Source of the DNA: Lanius collurio
Lineage: Eukaryota; Chordata; Aves; Passeriformes; Laniidae
NCBI GenBank assembly: GCA_020086605.1
Contig: JACBWW010000029.1
Coordinates: 914,795 to 978,794, forward strand
Length of the DNA: 64,000 bases
Direction of reading: 5' to 3'
Shown: piece by piece, positions 48,601 through 54,600 of the stretch
How the letters are laid out: each line of letters begins with the position of its first letter
How positions within the stretch are numbered: the first letter of the stretch is position 1
Program-made: the position numbers and the translations under genes
The notes under the pieces: model-generated
The model's database searches: none
Told to the model about the DNA's origin: nothing
Seen by the model: only the letters and a program-made list of their open reading frames with translations

Positions 48601-51600
48601 CCTATTTTTCATGTGGGCAGGGAGTGCTGGACCACAACTTTCGGGCAAAGTCAGCTTTGTTTTCCATTGCTGAACAACATTCCCTAGAGCTGCTGGCATT
48701 TTGCACTCCATGCTGCTTGTTTGGCAGCATTGTGCACATGAGGACTCCTAACAGGAGCAAACATGTCTTAAAATGTTTATTATATAACAAAGCAATAACA
48801 AAACCATTCTCCCACCCAGAGAATGCCTCTCTGCATCCAAGTTGTACTGGATTTCCACAGGGCTGAGCGGTGATCCAGCAGGATCTGTGAGCACTGCTGT
48901 CCTCTGCTGGAGGAAATCCTGCCTCAGCCCCTGCCAGCACAGACACTTCTGCAAATGTGAAATTCCACTGATGACTTAAGAGAAAATGAATTCTGAAGGA
49001 GTTCCTGGAGACATACACCTTTCTGGGCTCTCTGTGCTGTTCCTGATGACACCCTGGCTGACCACTCTGTTCCCTGACATCACCATGTTTCCAGGAAACA
49101 GATTTAGAATCACTTAGATTGGAAAAGACCTCTAAGATCACAGAGTCGAAAAGTTCCCCAGAACAGCCAAGCCTACCTCTAATCCATGTCCTCACATGCC
49201 ACAACCACATGTCCATTAAACCCCTACAGGGAGTGTGACTCCCTGGCTCTCATCCATAAACTCCTCCCCACTGCATTCAGCTCCAGACAACCAAAGCACC
49301 CCCTAACACACAGTCCTGGTCATCCCACCGTGTCCCCATGATGGCAGCAGCTTTCCTGCTGCACAATGGCCTGCAGCCCCTCCTGCTTGTTGCCCATATT
49401 GCAGGCACTGCTGTAGATGCTCTCCTGTTGGGTCTCTGAGCCTGCCACGTGTTGGGGGAGAAGTCCCAGTTCCTACCTGACTGTTCTCATGTGCTTCCAT
49501 GGTTTCTAAGTCACCAATAATCCTCGTGTCCCAGACCAGGAGCCCAGCACAGACCCAGCAAGACAGACCTGAGAGCTCCCTGCAGGGTTTCTCCCAGGGT
49601 TTGGCAGTGGCCACCTGCCCCTGGTGCTCCCCACTGCTGGCACAAGGCTGCTCCCACTCTGCCCAGCTCCCTGTCCAGAATTCAGGGAATGCCCTGCTCC
49701 AAACCCACCAACACCAGCTCTGGCCATAGCCCAAGGTCACAAGGGGCTGACACCACCACAAGTGATGGGTCTCCTCGTGCAGCACCTGGGCACTTGCTCC
49801 AGCCAGACCCCAAAATTCCCAGCAGTGCAGCCCCAAGCCCCTCGGCTGCTCCATGCTCAGATGTCCATGGTGGTCACTGCTGACAGACCCTGGAGCCTGG
49901 CCAGAGCTGCCCAGCACAGACAGCATTTCATGCCAGGGTGGTGCAAGCACAGCCCTGGAGAGGGGCTCAGGATGCTGCCAGCAGCTCCCACACTCCTGGG
50001 TGCTGGGAGAGCCCTGAAATGGGAAGGGACCAGATGAAACCCAGCACAGCCACTGATGATTACAGGGCAGGGATATGTTAATGCTGAGCTATAATGAAGA
50101 TGCTCCAAGGCAAGAGGAAATTAATTTTAGAAGCTTCCCTGCCCACAGCCGGCTCCCCATGCCAGCAGGAAGCCGTGTGGGAGCCTGTCCAGCTGCCCCA
50201 GGCACTCCACAGCAAGGGGACTGTGTTTGCAAACCGTCCCAGCTGGCAGCACTGGAGGGGTCTATTGTTCCTGCTGTACAGAGGAGCAAAGCCAGCCCTG
50301 GATACAGCCCTGGGAGCACTGGGGACACAGCCTGTGCTGGCTCCCCACACCCACTGCTCCCCCTGCTCCTCACATCCCCCAGGGCCAAGGGGAGCTCCAG
50401 GCTCTCCTGTGGCTCTGTCCAAAACAAAACAACTTCACTGGCCAAGTCACAGCATCATCAGAGACCCACAGAATGGTTAGGGTGGAAAGAGTACTTAGAG
50501 CTCATCTCACTCCACTCTCCTGCCGTGGGCAAGGACACTTCCACTCAAGCAGGTTGCTCCAAGCCCCGTCCAACCTGGCCTTGGACAGGTCACAGGCATT
50601 GGGGAAGGAGCAAAATAATGAAGAGGTTCTCTTGCCCATGCCTTGGAGCAGGAATGAGGGACTGGGGAGCAGGCACCCATGGAGCTGGAGCGTGCTAGGG
50701 GCATGTGGCTGGCAAAGATCTGTGGGCTACGGGGGTTTCCTGTCTTTTCTTTCTCAAACCAGGTGCCAAGTTCATTCCCCATGTGGCAGCCACTCAGCCT
50801 GGAATGAATGTGACCCACTTCACTGAATGTGGGTCACCTTGCCAAAAAGGTGACACAGTTTGAGCCCCAGGAGAGCCTGCAGCCAGCAGTGTCCTGTGCT
50901 CCCTGGCAGGACACAGTGCTGCTCCTGCCAGAACTCACCCCTTTTCCTCCTGACTTCTGGTCAAAGGGCACCATCGTGATGCGCTTGGATTCCCTCTGGT
51001 AGGTGCAGTAATGCTTCACCCAGGAGGTCCCAAAGTGACCTGCAGAGCAAACACAGGGTTCAGAACAGTTCCAGTGCCCTCACATTAGAGCCTGCTATGT
51101 GTAACCATCATTTCACATGCCAGACTCCTGTACCTGGAAGAGTTTTATGAGGCACTGGCAGTGATTCTCCTGGCTGCCACATTCCCACCCAATACCCCAC
51201 TCACTGGGCCCATCCCTGTCTTCCAGGGATTCTGCACCTGCTGAATCAGCCTTTGTGCCCTGTCCTGACAAAGCCCTTCCCCTGGCTCCCCCCCTGCGTT
51301 CCCCACCCCAGCACCTACGCTTCTCCTGCACGTAGAGATACCCCTCCATCGTGTAAGGGCTGATGTTCTTGTGCTCGTGAGGATTCTCCTTCATCTTCTT
51401 CATCAAAGCTTCAACCTCTGACCTTGTTCCTTCAAAGCGGTTTCTTGTCTGCAAATTAAAACAGGAATGTCTTCTCCAGTGCAGGGACCTGTGCCTGGCT
51501 CTGCAGCACATGGGGTGGGGCTGGGGGGGAAATGGGACTGGGGAGCCCAGGGGCAGCCACAGGGCACGTTTGCTTCTTGGGCCTGGATTTAAGCTAAAGG

Positions 51601-54600
51601 AAAAATATTATAACAATTGGCAATGCCTTCCAGTACTTTAAGGGAGCTTACAAAAAGAGGGAGAGTGATTTTTTTATATGAGTAGATAGCAATAGGACGA
51701 GGAGAATGGCTTTAAACTAGAAGAGGAGAGATTTAGATTGGATATTAGGCAGAAATTCTTTCCTGTGAAGGTGGGGATGCCTTGGAAGTCTCCAAGGCCA
51801 GACCGGACAGGGCTTGGAGCAGCCTGGGACAGCAGAAGGTGTCCCTGCCCATGGGCAGGAGGTGGAATGACATGCTCTTTAAGGTCCCTTCCAACCCAAA
51901 CTGTCCTGTGATTAAAATACACCAGAAGGCAAGTTGGCTCTGCCAGACACTGACAGGGACAGGCACAGGGACAGGCACAGGGACACCCTGGGCACACTCA
52001 CATTCTGGATGCTGATTGTCAGCTCTGTCTTGAAATCACTGAAGTCCTTAGCGAGCTCGTAGCCATGGTGGTAGAACGTGAACAGCCCCTGCAGAAAGGC
52101 CAGCAGCTGCATTGGGAAAAAGCAAATGGAGACGGTCAGAGGAGACCCAGAGCTGCTCCCAGAGCTGCCACTGCCGAGGGAAAGGGGCTCTGCAGCCCCC
52201 AAGGGTGGAGGGGCTCCCTCGTGGGCCCTGGGAAGATGCCCTGCTCCTCACTTCCCTGCCAAGCCTCCCCTGAATGGATCTCAAAGTCGAGGCTGTTTCC
52301 TTCCCCCGGAGCCAAGGCAAAGCCCAGGACCCCCCACACCTCTGTCCCCCTCCCTGCATTCCCCGGGCCCAGGGTCACCAGGAGCAGAGCCAGGAGGTGT
52401 CAGGCAGAGCAGGCAGCACTCTGTGCCTCTCCCAGCTCCAAGTTATTCTTGGCTCAGCAGGAATCACCTTTACAAAGAGCTGGGAGGTCTGGCACTTCCC
52501 AGAACAGCTTTAAATGACTTAACACCTGAGCAAAGGCACATCTTGAAAACTTTTTTCCTTATTTCTGACACTCCTGCACTCTTTTTCCTTTGTGAATGTT
52601 GGTTAAAATTTGGGGGGTTTTCCCCAATCAAGAGCAGTTTTCTTTTAATTGCACAGGCCCCTCAGCTCACCCTCCCTGATGGACTGTCCCCACAATAAAA
52701 AATCACATTAAAAGGTTTCCAGCACACACAGGGGTCACTGAGCCAATGGCTCTGTGCCCCAAGGCTCCCACAGAGCATCCCCCTCTCAAACCCTCTCTGT
52801 GAGAGGGGCTCTGGGGTGAGCCTGGACCCCCCACTGCCAGTGCCCCCTACAACCCCCTGTTTCACCACCCCACCCCCAGCTTTGTGCAGGCTGAGGTGGA
52901 TTGAGAGCTCACTTACAGGTTCCACAAACTCAAACATCTTCCTCTCCTGGACCTCCTGCACCTTGAAGACGTATTCCAGGGAGACCTCATAGAAGTGCTG
53001 CCGAACCAGGTCCACCTGGCTGTCTGCCTGCAGAGGGGTTGGAGAGGAAACAGAGCTCAGGACTGCCCAGAGCACACCTGGCTCTGATGGGAACACCCCC
53101 ACCAGAGCAAACCCAGCTCCACCCCCCAGACCCAGCTGCACAGATGGCACAGCAATAAACATAAACCTGATCCACACCAGCATACTCTTCCTTCAGCTGG
53201 GAAAAATGGGTTTGATGACTCATGTTCTCACCTCCCCAACAGCTGGGTGGAAAACATGCAGTAGAGGCGAGAAAAATGGAAATCACTACAAACCTGACAA
53301 GAAAAGGCAACTCTCCCCTCTCTGTAAAGCACTCCCCCTCGCCAGGGATGCCACATCCACATTTCACAGCTCCACACTGAATCCTCTTTCAAAGGCAGCC
53401 CCTCCCTCGGTGGGGTCTGAGCCACACAAACCACGGACACTTCCCAGTGGCAGTGGGAACAGGAACCGGCACCTGAACTGGGAGCTGCTTCCAGCAGCTC
53501 CAGGCTCAGCCCCGCCGAGGCAGCGCCGCGCGGGAGATGCCACCAGATGGCAGCAGCAGCACCTGCACAGCATCAGCACCGCACACACCCCGAACACATC
53601 CCACCGGCATCCCACTCGGCATCCCCAGGCAGCGCCACGGGGCCGTGCTCTGTCTGGGACACAGGATCACCCCTCTATCAGCCACGAGTGGATCCTTCCC
53701 CCTGCACTCAGAATTCCTTCCACTCCCATGCCCCACATCAGCACCTCAAACACAGACTAAACCAGGGGCTCAGAGGGTCATTTAAAAGCCACCATCCCCT
53801 GGGACATCAGGATGCTTCCACACAGGAAGTTATTTACAAACCCCAAGGACAAGGCTGGCTTGCAGGCTGTTTTATGAGCGCTCCTCAGCCCTGATGTGCT
53901 GGAAGATGATTACCTGTGCTACAGGTATTTCTGCTCTCAAGTCCCCAGTTCTGCTGGGCACGGTCCCACCACCTGAGTACAGGAGCCCCGTGCCCACCAG
54001 TGCCCCCAGTAAGGGATCAGCAGCATACCAGCACCACGCCCAAAGGCAAGGACACATATCCTGCAGGACCAATCCAGCTCTGGGCCAGCACAGGGAATTC
54101 CAGACTTCAAAGAAGTGATTGAGAACTCTGCATCCTCATCCAGTAGGAGCACTTGTCACCACAGCTATCCACACCCTGAGTCACTGATGGCTCTTAAAGA
54201 GTTTAAGGCACTAAGCCTGATCCCTCCTCCCCTGGAGCACAAAGCACAGCAGCCACTTGCAGAGGAGACCAGACATCCATGATTTGTGCTGCCACACGGG
54301 AAGCCTGCAGCAGAACCAGTTCCTTTCTCTTACACTCTTTAATTATAAACCCTCTCTCCTTTTTGATTGCTATCCATTTTGGGATGTCTCTGATTTACTC
54401 ACCACAACAGCTCTGTCTCCTTTCATTACAGGAAAAGGGGAAAACCCAGCACCCACAGCCAGAATGAGGGAAAAAATGAGTTTACAGCCAGGAGAACCTT
54501 TGTTATAGGCTGTGTGAGGCATTCAAAAAGCTCTCCACGGTCACAGCCAGACATGGAAACTCAGAAGTTGCTCTCACCTCCTGAAGCTGGGATTCTTTCT

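Larger units (their letters stand above)
48367..50938 (-). other. ARHGAP26 intron 9
   Basis: A 2.6-kb intron with two minus-oriented CR1 pieces (49106-49250 and 50464-50592). Nothing else was recognised. Confidence 0.85.
51449..52001 (-). other. ARHGAP26 intron 7
   Basis: A 553-nt intron, nearly half of which is one plus-oriented CR1 copy (51655-51916). A short GGGACAGGCACA repeat at 51956-51983 lies near the exon 7 donor. Confidence 0.88.

Noticed and set aside
48893..48912. Possible third CTCF motif (TGTCCTCTGCTGG)
   Set aside because: It differs from the core at one important position and lies in no CpG-rich context; too weak to list.
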